Source of the DNA: Chitinilyticum piscinae
GTDB lineage: Bacteria; Pseudomonadota; Gammaproteobacteria; Burkholderiales; Chitinibacteraceae
Direction of reading: 5' to 3'
DNA: 64,000 nt
NCBI RefSeq assembly: GCF_015223195.1
Contig: NZ_JADFUA010000010.1
Span: forward strand, 51,637-115,636
In this document: positions 53,373 to 64,000 of the stretch, in pieces
Layout: every line of letters starts with the position of its first letter
How positions within the stretch are numbered: position 1 is the first letter of the stretch
Made by a program: the position numbers and the translations under genes
The notes under the pieces: model-generated
Database searches by the model: none
Told to the model about the DNA's origin: nothing
The model's input: only the letters and a program-made list of their open reading frames with translations

Positions 53373-54387
53373 CACCCACCCGCTCGCGGATCACGCCGAT
53401 GCGGTACACCGTTTCGCCTTCTGCCACCAGGAACGCCGCCGCGCGCTCGGCGTCTTCCGCCGCCACAACGACCACCATGCCGATGCCACAGTTGAAGGTG
53501 CGGTACATTTCCTGTTCCGCCACATTGCCTTCGGCTTGCAGCCACTTGAACAGCTTGGGCATTTCCCAGCTCTTCGCATCGATCTGGGCAACGACGTTCT
53601 CCGGCAAAACGCGGGGCGTGTTTTCGGTGATGCCACCTCCGGTGATGTGCGCCATACCCTTGACCGGCATTTCGGCCATGAGTTTCAGCAACGGCTTCAC
53701 ATAAATGCGCGTCGGCGCCATCACCACGTCAGCCAGCGACTTGCCGTTCTCGAACGGCATGTTGTAGTCGGCGTTGGTAAGGTGCAGGATTTTGCGGATC
53801 AGCGAGTAGCCGTTGGAGTGAGCGCCATTGGACGCGAGCCCCAGTACCACGTCGCCGGCCTTGATCACGGCCTGGCCATTGATGACCTTGCTCTTTTCGA
53901 CCACGCCGACAGCAAAACCAGCCAGATCGTATTCACCGACCGGATACATACCCGGCATTTCGGCAGTTTCGCCACCGATCAGCGCACAACCGGCCTGCTC
54001 GCAGCCTTCGGCGATCCCCTTGATGACTTCGGTCGCTGCCGGCACGTCCAGCTTGCCGCAGGCAAAGTAATCCAGGAAAAACAGCGGCTCGGCCCCCTGC
54101 ACCAGAATGTCGTTCACGCTCATGCCAACCAGATCGATGCCGACGGTATCGTGACGGTTGAGCTCAAAGGCCAGCTTCAGCTTGGTACCCACGCCATCGG
54201 TGCCGGAAACCAGCACCGGTTCCTTGTATTTCTTGCTGATCTCGACCATCGCGCCAAAGCCGCCCAGACCACCGAGCACCTCGGGACGCATCGTGCGCTT
54301 GGCATACGGTTTGATGTTTTCGACGAGCTGATCACCGGCGTCGATATCGACGCCCGCGTCGCGGTAACTCAGGCTTTGCTTGGTCAT
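53347..54387 (-). CDS. purM: Phosphoribosylformylglycinamidine cyclo-ligase
   Basis: AIR synthetase, fifth step of purine synthesis, using ATP to close the imidazole ring. It has 346 residues. The family markers are [17 protein letters not shown] near the N-terminus, the ATP-binding [26 protein letters not shown], and [17 protein letters not shown]. It is divergent from hda with about 170 bases between starts, the usual betaproteobacterial arrangement. Confidence 0.98.
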   Translation of the reverse strand: MTKQSLSYRDAGVDIDAGDQLVENIKPYAKRTMRPEVLGGLGGFGAMVEISKKYKEPVLVSGTDGVGTKLKLAFELNRHDTVGIDLVGMSVNDILVQGAEPLFFLDYFACGKLDVPAATEVIKGIAEGCEQAGCALIGGETAEMPGMYPVGEYDLAGFAVGVVEKSKVINGQAVIKAGDVVLGLASNGAHSNGYSLIRKILHLTNADYNMPFENGKSLADVVMAPTRIYVKPLLKLMAEMPVKGMAHITGGGITENTPRVLPENVVAQIDAKSWEMPKLFKWLQAEGNVAEQEMYRTFNCGIGMVVVVAAEDAERAAAFLVAEGETVYRIGVIRERVGDEHQTQVA

Positions 54388-54557
54388 GGAAATGATGGCC
54401 TCGTGATGAATACGGCGTTAAGCGGTGCTTTTGCGCTAGAATGCCGCGCTATCCCGCTTGGAAAACGCCGCATTTTACCGTAAGTCGCGAACAAAGGTGC
54501 GCCCAAGCCGCCGCCACCGATCAGCCATCTGCAACAGAACGTAAAGCCGCCTGCCGC

Positions 54558-55238
54558 ATGAAACAACTGGTACTAGACCTGCTGCTCCCCGCACCGAACA
54601 GCTTTGCTGATTTTGTGGCGGGCGACAATGCCGAGCCGCTGTACCAGATCGGCCAGTGGCTGGCAGGGGACATTCACGCCCGCAGTATCTACCTGTGGGG
54701 CGAGGCCGGCACCGGTAAAAGCCACCTACTCGCCTCCGCCGCTCGTCAGATTGGCAACGAGGGTATCTACACCGACGCGACTGATCACAATATCCCAGAG
54801 AGCATACCCGGCAACGCATTCCTGATCGTCGATAACGTTGATGCACTGGATTACGACGAGCAGATCCGCGTCTTCGACCACTACAACACGCTCAAGGAAG
54901 GCGGCGGCTTCTTTCTCGCCGCGGGCCCCCTGCCACCAATGCTATTGGAACTGCGCGCCGACCTCACCACCCGGCTCGGCTGGGGGCTTGTCTACCAGAT
55001 TCACCCGCTCAGCGACATCGACAAAGCCCAGGCACTGAAACAGCGCGCGATACAGCTCGGCTTCGAACTCAGCGAGGAAATGGCTGACTACCTGCTTCTG
55101 CACGCCGCGCGCGATCTGCCCAGTCTCTACAGCCACTTGGAAGCGGTTAACACGCTGGCACTGAGCCGCAAGAAACCGGTAACGCTATCACTGCTGCGCA
55201 GCGTATTGCAGCAGGATCAGCTGGCGATGGATTTCTAG
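54558..55238 (+). CDS. hda: DnaA regulatory inactivator Hda
   Basis: DnaA-like AAA+ protein that, with the DNA clamp, makes DnaA hydrolyse ATP and so limits re-initiation. It has 226 residues, starting MKQLVLDLLLPAPNSFADFV, with a clamp-binding motif in QLVLDL, Walker A GEAGTGKSH, and Walker B FLIVDNVDAL. It lacks the DnaA DNA-binding domain, as expected. The usual Hda-length ATG at 54558 is preferred over an upstream in-frame start. Confidence 0.93.
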   Translation: MKQLVLDLLLPAPNSFADFVAGDNAEPLYQIGQWLAGDIHARSIYLWGEAGTGKSHLLASAARQIGNEGIYTDATDHNIPESIPGNAFLIVDNVDALDYDEQIRVFDHYNTLKEGGGFFLAAGPLPPMLLELRADLTTRLGWGLVYQIHPLSDIDKAQALKQRAIQLGFELSEEMADYLLLHAARDLPSLYSHLEAVNTLALSRKKPVTLSLLRSVLQQDQLAMDF

Positions 55239-55244
55239 CCAGCC

Positions 55245-55850
55245 TCAGGGCAACACCCGGATCCCCATTGATACCAGCCCATCAAGCGCCCAGCAGTCAT
55301 CGGTCGCACTATAGGTTCCACTACTGCGCATGATGCCGCCCGTGGGCAAACCATCGTCGACCTGGCGATCCAGCGCACACACGAACCGCACATCCGCAGC
55401 GGCTGCCGGTGTGGTAGTCGTTCCCGCGGCAGTCGGCAAGGTCAGGTAGCTGGTATTCGCCGCATAATTGCCATTAGCCACCGCAGCCGGCGAAATAGCC
55501 CAGGCCTGCCCGAACACGCTCTGCACGTCTGCCGCCGACAAAATACCGGTCTCCTGCAAGATTGATATGGCAGCCAGCGCTTCGGTCTGGGTCAACTGGC
55601 CATTGCGAGCTCCGGTGCAGGTGGAAGGGTCCGTGCTTGTCGCCGCAGGGCAACCATCACCGGGGTAGGCACCATATTTTTCGTAATAGGTGTTGAATGC
55701 CGAAGTCACCTTGTTGTATTGGGCCTGCATGTTCTTGACCTTGGCGCCATCGATCAAATCCTTGCCCTTGAACGCCATCCCCAAGATCAGGCCGATAATG
55801 ACCAGCACAATGGCCAGCTCGACCAGAGTAAAACCGCCCTGCTTGCGCAT
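55245..55850 (-). CDS. Type IV prepilin-like protein
   Basis: A 201-residue pilin-like protein. The class III leader is exact: MRKQGG before FTLVELAIVLVIIGLILG, with Glu at mature position 5. The cytoplasmic leader is only six residues long. The globular domain has four cysteines (GCPAATSTDPSTC and VCALD/DDCWAL), likely two disulfides, and a Thr/Ala-rich middle. Such size and cysteine pattern suit a minor pilin or pseudopilin. No assembly genes (pilB, pilC, pilD) are nearby. GGAGA precedes the ATG. It is convergent with hda, six bases apart. Confidence 0.85.
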   Translation of the reverse strand: MRKQGGFTLVELAIVLVIIGLILGMAFKGKDLIDGAKVKNMQAQYNKVTSAFNTYYEKYGAYPGDGCPAATSTDPSTCTGARNGQLTQTEALAAISILQETGILSAADVQSVFGQAWAISPAAVANGNYAANTSYLTLPTAAGTTTTPAAAADVRFVCALDRQVDDGLPTGGIMRSSGTYSATDDCWALDGLVSMGIRVLP

Positions 55851-56013
55851 CTTGCATCTCCATTCGCCCGTCAGGGGGGCGATTCGAGCTTTCAATTTAT
55901 GCAATCTTCGTCGTGCACACCGGACAAACGCGTACCACTAAGTAGCCAGAAAGACAGTTTTGCGACGAACGGCAAGGACACGACGGGTTACACCCGAGGT
56001 CAGCGCAGCGCGC

Positions 56014-56019
56014 TATAAT
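56014..56019 (+). promoter_or_regulatory. -10 element of the leuS operon
   Basis: TATAAT in GCGCTATAATTG lies 36 bases before the leuS start. A -35 hexamer is unclear (TTACAC sits 20 bases upstream, longer than ideal). Confidence 0.45.
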
Positions 56020-56031
56020 TGCCGACTTTGA

Positions 56032-58689
<2,658 letters not shown>

Positions 58690-58740
58690 CCTTCCTAGCG
58701 GCGGGCCTTTGCCCGCCGCAACCGTCGACCGAGAATCTGC

Positions 58741-59286
58741 ATGAGCACCATTGGCAAACTGTTTCTGATAACGATGACCACCTTTGCGCTGGCCGCGTGC
58801 GGCTTTCATCTGCGCGGGCAAGGTGGAATGACCGAACTCCCATTCCGGAATGTCACCATTGTAGGCAACAGCATTACCGCCAATACCCTGCGCGACAATC
58901 TCTCGCGTCAGCCCAACTACACGCTCGAACCTACGCTTAGCGCCAACGGCCTTGAGATCAATCTTGGCGCACCGACTCGCGACAAGCAGGTGTCCTCCAT
59001 CAACAGCAGCGGCCAGGTCACCGAGTACCGCCTAACCTTGCGGGTACCTCTGTCCGTTCGCACTCAGTCGGACATTCTGCTCAACAGCGGCATTGTGACA
59101 GTGAGCCGAGAGCTGTCATGGAACGAGAGCGCCGTACTGGCCAAGGAAGCGGAAGAAGCACTGCTTTGGCAAAGCATGGAACAGGATGCAGCCCCATTGG
59201 CGCTATATCGGATCGGGGCCATAACCAGAAAACAGCTGAGCGAAAGCAGTCGCCCAGCCGCCAGCCCGGCCAGCCATGCGCGCTGA
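58741..59286 (+). CDS. lptE: LPS assembly lipoprotein LptE
   Basis: Plug lipoprotein of the LptD outer-membrane channel. It has 181 residues, with a lipoprotein signal ending ALAAC (Cys20) followed by GFHLRGQG, the family's hallmark after the lipidated Cys. The C-terminus overlaps holA by 11 bases. Position between leuS and holA is the standard support. Confidence 0.95.
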   Translation: MSTIGKLFLITMTTFALAACGFHLRGQGGMTELPFRNVTIVGNSITANTLRDNLSRQPNYTLEPTLSANGLEINLGAPTRDKQVSSINSSGQVTEYRLTLRVPLSVRTQSDILLNSGIVTVSRELSWNESAVLAKEAEEALLWQSMEQDAAPLALYRIGAITRKQLSESSRPAASPASHAR

Positions 59287-60277
59287 TGAACTCCAGACCG
59301 CGCTGAGCAGAAACCTCTCCGCACTCTATGTCATTCATGGCGACGAAATGCTGCTCGCCCTGGAAGCCTGCGAAGCCATCAGGAATGCAGCAAAAGCCGC
59401 CGACTACCTGGAGCGCGAAGTACTTCAGGTCGAGCGCAGTTTCAACTGGGGGCAACTGACTGAAATCGGTAACTCTTTCTCACTATTTGCCAGCAAGAAA
59501 CTGATCGAATTGCGCATTCCTGGCGGGAAGCCCGGAGTTGAAGGCAGCAAAGCACTGGAAGCTTATGCGGCACGACTGCCCGATGACACGATCACCATGG
59601 TCACGCTCCCCCGACTGGATCGTACCGCCCAGAACAGCAAATGGTTTCAGGCGCTGGCAAAGAATGGAACGGTGATCGAGGCGCGCAGCATCGAGCGCGC
59701 GCAGTTACCAGAATGGATTATGCGGCGCATGCACCAACAGGGGCAGCAGCTGCATGCTGACGCATTGCAATTCATGGTCGATCGACTGGAGGGCAATCTG
59801 CTCGCAGCGCATCAGGAAATCCAGAAGCTGGGCCTGCTTTACCCTGCCGGAGAACTGACGCTTGCCGAGGCTCAGGCGGCCGTTGCGAATGTCGCACGCT
59901 TTGATGCGTTTCAGCTTGGGGAGGCGTTACTGGCCGGTGACTGTGCACGATTTTTGCGAATGCTGGATGGATTGCAAGCCGAAGGCGAGGCACCGCATCT
60001 GGTGCTCTGGTCATTGAATGAAGAACTCCGCACCCTTTACCAGATCGGGATGGCGGAAAAACGCGGTAGCCCCTTACCGCAGTTATTAAAAGAATACCGC
60101 GTTTGGGGCAACCGCCAGCAACTTCTACCCCGAGCACTGCAGCGCACGAACGCCGCCACGCTACGCTCAGCATTGCGTGCGGCAGCGCACGTCGACCGAA
60201 TCAACAAAGGGCTAGCTCAAGGCAATGCCTGGGACGAAATACGTCTGATGTGCCTGCCGCTACTCAACGCCGTATAA
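59276..60277 (+). CDS. holA: DNA polymerase III delta subunit
   Basis: Clamp-loader subunit that opens the sliding clamp. It has 333 residues of a DnaA-like three-domain fold. Landmarks are ALYVIHGDEMLLALEACEAI near the start and the conserved FDAFQLGEALLAGD and EAPHLVLWSLNEELRTLYQI in the C-terminal half. It starts inside the end of lptE. No intact terminator with a T run follows. Confidence 0.95.
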   Translation: MRADELQTALSRNLSALYVIHGDEMLLALEACEAIRNAAKAADYLEREVLQVERSFNWGQLTEIGNSFSLFASKKLIELRIPGGKPGVEGSKALEAYAARLPDDTITMVTLPRLDRTAQNSKWFQALAKNGTVIEARSIERAQLPEWIMRRMHQQGQQLHADALQFMVDRLEGNLLAAHQEIQKLGLLYPAGELTLAEAQAAVANVARFDAFQLGEALLAGDCARFLRMLDGLQAEGEAPHLVLWSLNEELRTLYQIGMAEKRGSPLPQLLKEYRVWGNRQQLLPRALQRTNAATLRSALRAAAHVDRINKGLAQGNAWDEIRLMCLPLLNAV

Positions 60278-60279
60278 GC

Positions 60280-60308
60280 CAGCAAGCCTTCTTTTGAAAG
60301 GCTTGCTG
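60280..60308. terminator. Inverted repeat between convergent holA and ugd
   Basis: An 11-bp perfect stem, CAGCAAGCCTT and AAGGCTTGCTG, lies just after the holA stop and 12 bases beyond the ugd stop. The absence of a T run on either side makes it a weak or factor-assisted terminator. Confidence 0.5.
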
Positions 60309-60320
60309 TAACATACCCCC

Positions 60321-61493
60321 TCAATCACACCCGAAAAGATCGCGGGTATAGACTTTCTCGGACACATCGCTCAGCTCGGCGGTCATGCGGTTGGCGACGA
60401 TGACATCACACTCCGCCTTGAACTGCGCCAGATCGCGAATCACGCGTGAGTGGAAGAACTCTGCCTCCTGCAGCACCGGCTCGTACACCACCACTTCAAT
60501 CCCCTTGGCCTTGATGCGCTTCATGATGCCCTGGATGCTGGACGCGCGGAAATTGTCCGAGCCGGCCTTCATGATCAAACGGAATACTCCGACGCGGCGC
60601 GGCTGGCGGCGGATGATGTCGTCGGCGATGAAGTCCTTGCGCGTGGTATTGGCATCGACAATCGCATGAATCAGGTTCTGCGGCACGTCGCGGTAATTGG
60701 CCAGCAGTTGCTTGGTGTCTTTCGGCAGGCAGTAGCCGCCGTAACCAAACGACGGGTTGTTGTAATGCGTGCCAATTCGCGGATCCAGACAGACGCCGTC
60801 GATGATTTGGCGCGTATCCAGGCCGTGCGTTGCCGCGTAGGTGTCCAGCTCGTTGAAGTAGGCCACCCGCATGGCCAGATAAGTGTTGGCAAAGAGCTTG
60901 ATCGCTTCGGCCTCGGTGGAGTCCGTAAACAACACCGGAATGTTCTCACGTACCGCCCCCTGCTGCAGCAGTTGCGCAAAGTTCTGCGCCCGTGCGCTGC
61001 GCTCACCGACGACAATCCGCGAAGGATGCAGATTGTCGTACAACGCGCGGCCCTCGCGCAGAAATTCGGGTGAAAAAATCAGATTGCAGGTGCCATACTG
61101 CGCGGCCGCCTTGGCGGTGAAACCCACCGGCACCGTAGATTTGATCACCATCACCGTCTGAGGATTGATGGCGATGACATCACGTATGACCGCCTCGACA
61201 GAACTGGTGTTGAAATAATTGCTATCCGGGTCGTAATCTGTCGGCGTGGCGATAATCACGAAATCAGCACCGGCATAGGCCTCTTGCTTGTCGAGGGTTG
61301 CGCGCAGATTCAATGATTTATTGGCCAGAAACTCCTCGATTTCCGCATCGGCAATCGGCGATTCACGCCGATTGATCTGCGCCACCTTTTCCGCAATCAC
61401 ATCCAGCGCAACGACTTCATGATGCTGGGATAGCAGCACGGCGTTGGATAAGCCCACATAACCGGTTCCGGCAATCGCGATTTTCAAACCCAT
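60321..61493 (-). CDS. ugd: UDP-glucose 6-dehydrogenase
   Basis: Oxidises UDP-glucose to UDP-glucuronate with two NAD+, feeding capsule, exopolysaccharide or lipid A sugar pathways. It has 390 residues, with NAD-binding [15 protein letters not shown] (8-22) and catalytic Cys255 in [12 protein letters not shown]. It matches the short E. coli Ugd type. I chose the ATG at 61493 behind AGGGAGA; earlier in-frame codons are unlikely. No sugar-polymer cluster surrounds it. Confidence 0.95.
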   Translation of the reverse strand: MGLKIAIAGTGYVGLSNAVLLSQHHEVVALDVIAEKVAQINRRESPIADAEIEEFLANKSLNLRATLDKQEAYAGADFVIIATPTDYDPDSNYFNTSSVEAVIRDVIAINPQTVMVIKSTVPVGFTAKAAAQYGTCNLIFSPEFLREGRALYDNLHPSRIVVGERSARAQNFAQLLQQGAVRENIPVLFTDSTEAEAIKLFANTYLAMRVAYFNELDTYAATHGLDTRQIIDGVCLDPRIGTHYNNPSFGYGGYCLPKDTKQLLANYRDVPQNLIHAIVDANTTRKDFIADDIIRRQPRRVGVFRLIMKAGSDNFRASSIQGIMKRIKAKGIEVVVYEPVLQEAEFFHSRVIRDLAQFKAECDVIVANRMTAELSDVSEKVYTRDLFGCD

Positions 61494-61632
61494 TCTCCCT
61501 CGGTACAGGCTGCCTATTATGCGCCGCAGGAGCGAGTCATGCGAGTACACCACGCGGCCTACAAGCTAGAGCACGTCCAGGCAACATGCGGTACATTACA
61601 TACCCTTGCCATTTCATTTTCACGACATACCC

Positions 61633-63084
61633 ATGCAAGACCAGATCCTCGTCAACATCACTCCGCAGGAAACCCGCGTCGCCACCATGGAAGATGGGGT
61701 AGTTCAGGATCTGCACATTGAGCGCACCGCGCATTTGGGACTGGTGGGCAATATCTATCTCGGCATTGTGAAGCGCGTACTGCCCGGCATGCAGTCGGCC
61801 TTCATCGAAATCGGCCTGGAACGTGCGGCCTTTCTGCACATCGCTGACGTCATTGAGCAACGCCAGCACCCCAACGAACCGCAGCGGATCGAAAAATTGC
61901 TGCATGAAGGCCAGCCGGTCATGGTGCAGGTGATCAAGGACCCGATCGGCACCAAGGGTGCCCGGCTCTCCACGCAGATCAGCATCGCGGGACGCTTTCT
62001 GGTGTTTCTGCCGCAGGAGCACCACATCGGCATCAGCCAGCGCATTGAAAATGACGAGGAACGTGACGCGTTGCGCCGACGGCTGGAAGGATTGCTGCCG
62101 GCAGATCACGTCGGCTACATCATCCGTACCAGCGCCGACCACGCCACCGATGACGAATTGCGTTCAGATATTGAATACCTGAATCTGATCTGGGCAGACA
62201 TTCGCGATAAATCGCACAAATTGCCCGCTGGCTCACTGCTCTTTCAAGATTTGTCGCTGTCACTGCGCGTCTTGCGCGACATGGTGAGCGACGAAACCGG
62301 CGAGGTTCTGATCGATTCGCGCGAAAACTACCAGAAAATGGCCGAATTTGCCGAGCGCTTCGTCAGCGAAATTGCGCCACGCCTGCGCCACTACGCAGGA
62401 GAACGTCCGCTGTTTGAGCTGTATGGCGTGGAGCCGGAAATCGAACGCGCACTCAGCCGCAGAGTAAATCTGAAGTTCGGCGGCTACCTGATCATTGACC
62501 AGACCGAAGCAATGACCACGGTCGACGTCAACACCGGTGGCTTCGTCGGCACACGCTCGTTCGACGACACCATTTTCAAGACCAATCTGGAAGCCACCCA
62601 GGTGATTGCCCGCCAGCTGCGGCTACGCAATCTCGGCGGCATCATCATCGTCGATTTCATCGACATGGATAACGACGAACACAAGAACGCAGTACTGGAT
62701 GAGCTGAAAAAGGCCCTAGCCCGCGACCGCACCAAGATTACGGTCTCCGGCTTCACCAGCCTTGGCCTGGTGGAAATCACCCGCAAACGCACCCGCGAAT
62801 CACTCGCCCACGTACTGTGCCAGCCCTGCCCGATTTGCCAGGGGCGCGGCGAAATCAAGACAGCCGAAACCGTGTGCTATGAAATCCTGCGCGAAATCCT
62901 GCGCGAAGAGCGCCAGTTCAGCGCACGGCAATACCGCATCCTGGCGTCACAGACCGTCATCGACATGTTTCTCGACGAAGAATCCGCCAGCCTGGCACAA
63001 CTGGCGGATTTCATCGGCAAGCCGATCTACCTGCAAGTGGAAACAGCGTATGCCCAGGAGCAGTTTGATGTCGTCCTCGTTTAA
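61633..63084 (+). CDS. rng: Ribonuclease G
   Basis: Endoribonuclease for 16S rRNA 5' maturation and mRNA decay. It has 483 residues: an S1-like domain (about 35-120; GNIYLGIVKRVLPGMQSAFIE in two pieces), catalytic metal-binding Asp in TTVDVNTGGFVG and IIIVDFIDMDN, and the zinc-link CQPCPICQGRGE. It lacks the long C-terminal scaffold of RNase E, hence RNase G. Divergent from ugd. Immediately downstream the core genome gives way to IS fragments. Confidence 0.96.
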   Translation: MQDQILVNITPQETRVATMEDGVVQDLHIERTAHLGLVGNIYLGIVKRVLPGMQSAFIEIGLERAAFLHIADVIEQRQHPNEPQRIEKLLHEGQPVMVQVIKDPIGTKGARLSTQISIAGRFLVFLPQEHHIGISQRIENDEERDALRRRLEGLLPADHVGYIIRTSADHATDDELRSDIEYLNLIWADIRDKSHKLPAGSLLFQDLSLSLRVLRDMVSDETGEVLIDSRENYQKMAEFAERFVSEIAPRLRHYAGERPLFELYGVEPEIERALSRRVNLKFGGYLIIDQTEAMTTVDVNTGGFVGTRSFDDTIFKTNLEATQVIARQLRLRNLGGIIIVDFIDMDNDEHKNAVLDELKKALARDRTKITVSGFTSLGLVEITRKRTRESLAHVLCQPCPICQGRGEIKTAETVCYEILREILREERQFSARQYRILASQTVIDMFLDEESASLAQLADFIGKPIYLQVETAYAQEQFDVVLV

Positions 63085-63099
63085 TCTGGCCATGTCCCA

Positions 63100-63208
63100 C
63101 AAGCGTGTTGCCCCTCCCTATCGCATCCTTTAGACCGTCTTTCCGCGAGATGGCTTGGTCATACCGCCCCAGCATCCTGCGCCAGCCCAGATAATTCTCA
63201 AGGTAATG
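63100..63208 (-). mobile_element. Possible C-terminal scrap of a transposase
   Basis: On the minus strand this stretch reads YLENYLGWRRMLGRYDQ and then KDGLKDAIG, which has the look of a transposase C-terminus (a Y-L-x-x-Y-L-G-W motif). The family is not certain. It is cut at 63208 by the IS903-type end that follows. Confidence 0.4.
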
Positions 63209-63366
63209 GGCTTTGTTGCACGAATCGGCACGCATCCTGCTTGATCTGACCGCATCGCCGCCCAATCCGTAATCAGCATGAGCAAGCCAGCCCCGCCAAA
63301 GTACCGCACCATCAACTGGAAATCCTACAATCATGCGCTGCGCCAGCGTGGTTCTCTTCTGATCTG
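63209..63366 (+). mobile_element. Left end of an IS5-family (IS903-type) element with truncated transposase
   Basis: It begins with GGCTTTGTTGCACGAATC, very close to the 18-base terminal repeat of IS903. The transposase starts at ATG 63278 (MSKPAPPKYRTINWKSY, then HALRQRGSLLIW), a typical IS5-family opening. After LLIW at 63367 it is replaced by an IS3-type end, giving a chimeric frame that stops at 63403. Only about 30 codons remain. Confidence 0.75.
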
Positions 63367-63848
63367 GCGACGTCACCCCTGTTTCAGTAGCACACGCGTT
63401 TAGAGTCTGGAGTTTAATGTAGCCGACTTTGCGGCCAGTTGTCTGGCATACGCAGACGGCGTCAGGCCGCCCAGTGATTTCTTTGGCCTTTCCTCGTTGT
63501 ACTCGCGTCGCCAGGATTCAATCAGTACCCGCGCCTGGGCCAGGCTGGTGAACCAGTGTTCATTCAGGCATTCGTCCCGGAACCGTCCATTGAATGACTC
63601 GATGTAGGCATTCTGATTGGGTTTGCCGGGTTCGATATGGCGTAACTGAATGCCACGCAGTTGCGCCCATGTCAGCATGGCCCGACCACAGAACTCCTTG
63701 CCGTTATCGGTCCGGATCACCTGCGGCAAACCCCGTGTGCTGGCCAGTTGATCCAGCAGGCGTGTCAGCGGATAACCGCCAATGGCTCGTTCCGCCACGA
63801 TGGCAATGGATTCATACGTTGCATCATCGACAATGGTCAGGCACTTGA
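63367..63848 (-). mobile_element. 3' half of an IS3-family element with truncated orfB
   Basis: The minus strand encodes about 150 residues of an IS3-type integrase-like transposase (stop at 63400): the first Asp in [11 protein letters not shown], the second in [10 protein letters not shown], and Glu in [14 protein letters not shown]. The C-terminus is [11 protein letters not shown]. The terminal repeat (GTGCTACTGAAACAGGGGTG on the minus strand) ends at about 63367. The N-terminal part of orfB and all of orfA are missing, replaced by an IS481 tail from 63849 on. Confidence 0.8.
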
Positions 63849-64000
63849 TCAACTGTCCAGTCCCGCTCGATTAATTACACGCTTTTTGAATAACTCGGGC
63901 CTTTGCTTCTGCCAATGCTTCATCGCTTGAAGGGGGGATTGGTGCTGTAGCGCCCGCTGTGGCAAATGCTGGTTATAGAGCCAGACATAACGCGTCAGCG
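63849..64000 (-). pseudogene. C-terminal fragment of an IS481-family transposase, running off the window
   Basis: The minus strand reads LTRYVWLYNQHLPQRALQ, then [20 protein letters not shown], ending in a stop at 63849-63851. This is the C-terminal portion of IS481-type transposases. The IS481 copy at 43650-44437 lacks exactly this part. The rest lies beyond base 64000, so whether it is intact upstream cannot be seen; downstream it is cut by the IS3 fragment. Confidence 0.75.

Overview
The window looks like chromosomal DNA of a GC-rich betaproteobacterium, most likely of the order Neisseriales. A chitin-degrading genus (Chitinibacter, Deefgea or Chromobacterium relatives) would fit. The grounds are the gene orders kdsC-lptC-lptA-lptB-rpoN-hpf-ptsN-hprK-rapZ, petABC-sspAB, purM/hda and leuS-lptE-holA, plus a secreted modular chitinase. 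This is inferred from gene content and order; no 16S rRNA or tRNA gene was seen.

Layout. 1-6.8 kb: end of a chemotaxis receptor, an AI-2E-family membrane protein, glmS and katG. 6.8-9.6 kb: a 700-base gene-poor stretch, a structured leader and a GH18 chitinase. 9.7-14.1 kb: a five-gene ABC-2 export operon and an AraC regulator. 14.2-17.5 kb: type II NADH dehydrogenase, asd and dtd. 17.5-20.8 kb: a tight operon of a zinc-ribbon pseudokinase, a VWA protein and a divergent PurA-like ligase; this is the best candidate for an undescribed system. 20.8-26.5 kb: a cysteine hydrolase with a GlxA-type regulator, a duplicated RNA motif with an intrinsic terminator, a MATE pump and several unknowns. 26.6-34.6 kb: one long minus-strand run from kdsC through the Lpt genes, rpoN, hpf, ptsN, hprK and rapZ to a NusG_II protein, a Gx transporter and ubiX. 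34.9-43.5 kb: a Kef-type antiporter, a DegS-like protease, a Nif3-like protein, the cytochrome bc1 operon and sspAB.

43.5-49.2 kb is accessory DNA: broken IS3, IS481 and IS30 pieces, then a visibly AT-richer type I secretion operon with no cargo gene beside it. 49.3-63.1 kb returns to core genes: an RsmB-type methyltransferase, two DUF3108 proteins, purN/purM, hda, a lone prepilin, leuS-lptE-holA, ugd and rng. The last 0.9 kb is a nest of IS fragments. One of them, the 3' end of an IS3-type element, is related to the IS3 scrap at 43.6 kb and lies in inverted orientation to it.

How the genes fit together: much of the core content serves the cell envelope (GlmS makes the amino-sugar precursor; KdsC and LptA/B/C/E make and move LPS; Ugd makes UDP-glucuronate) and respiration (NDH-2, bc1). 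PtsN, HprK and RapZ form the usual nitrogen-PTS regulatory group beside RpoN. Chitinase and glmS are both tied to amino-sugar metabolism, but nothing here shows that they are co-regulated.
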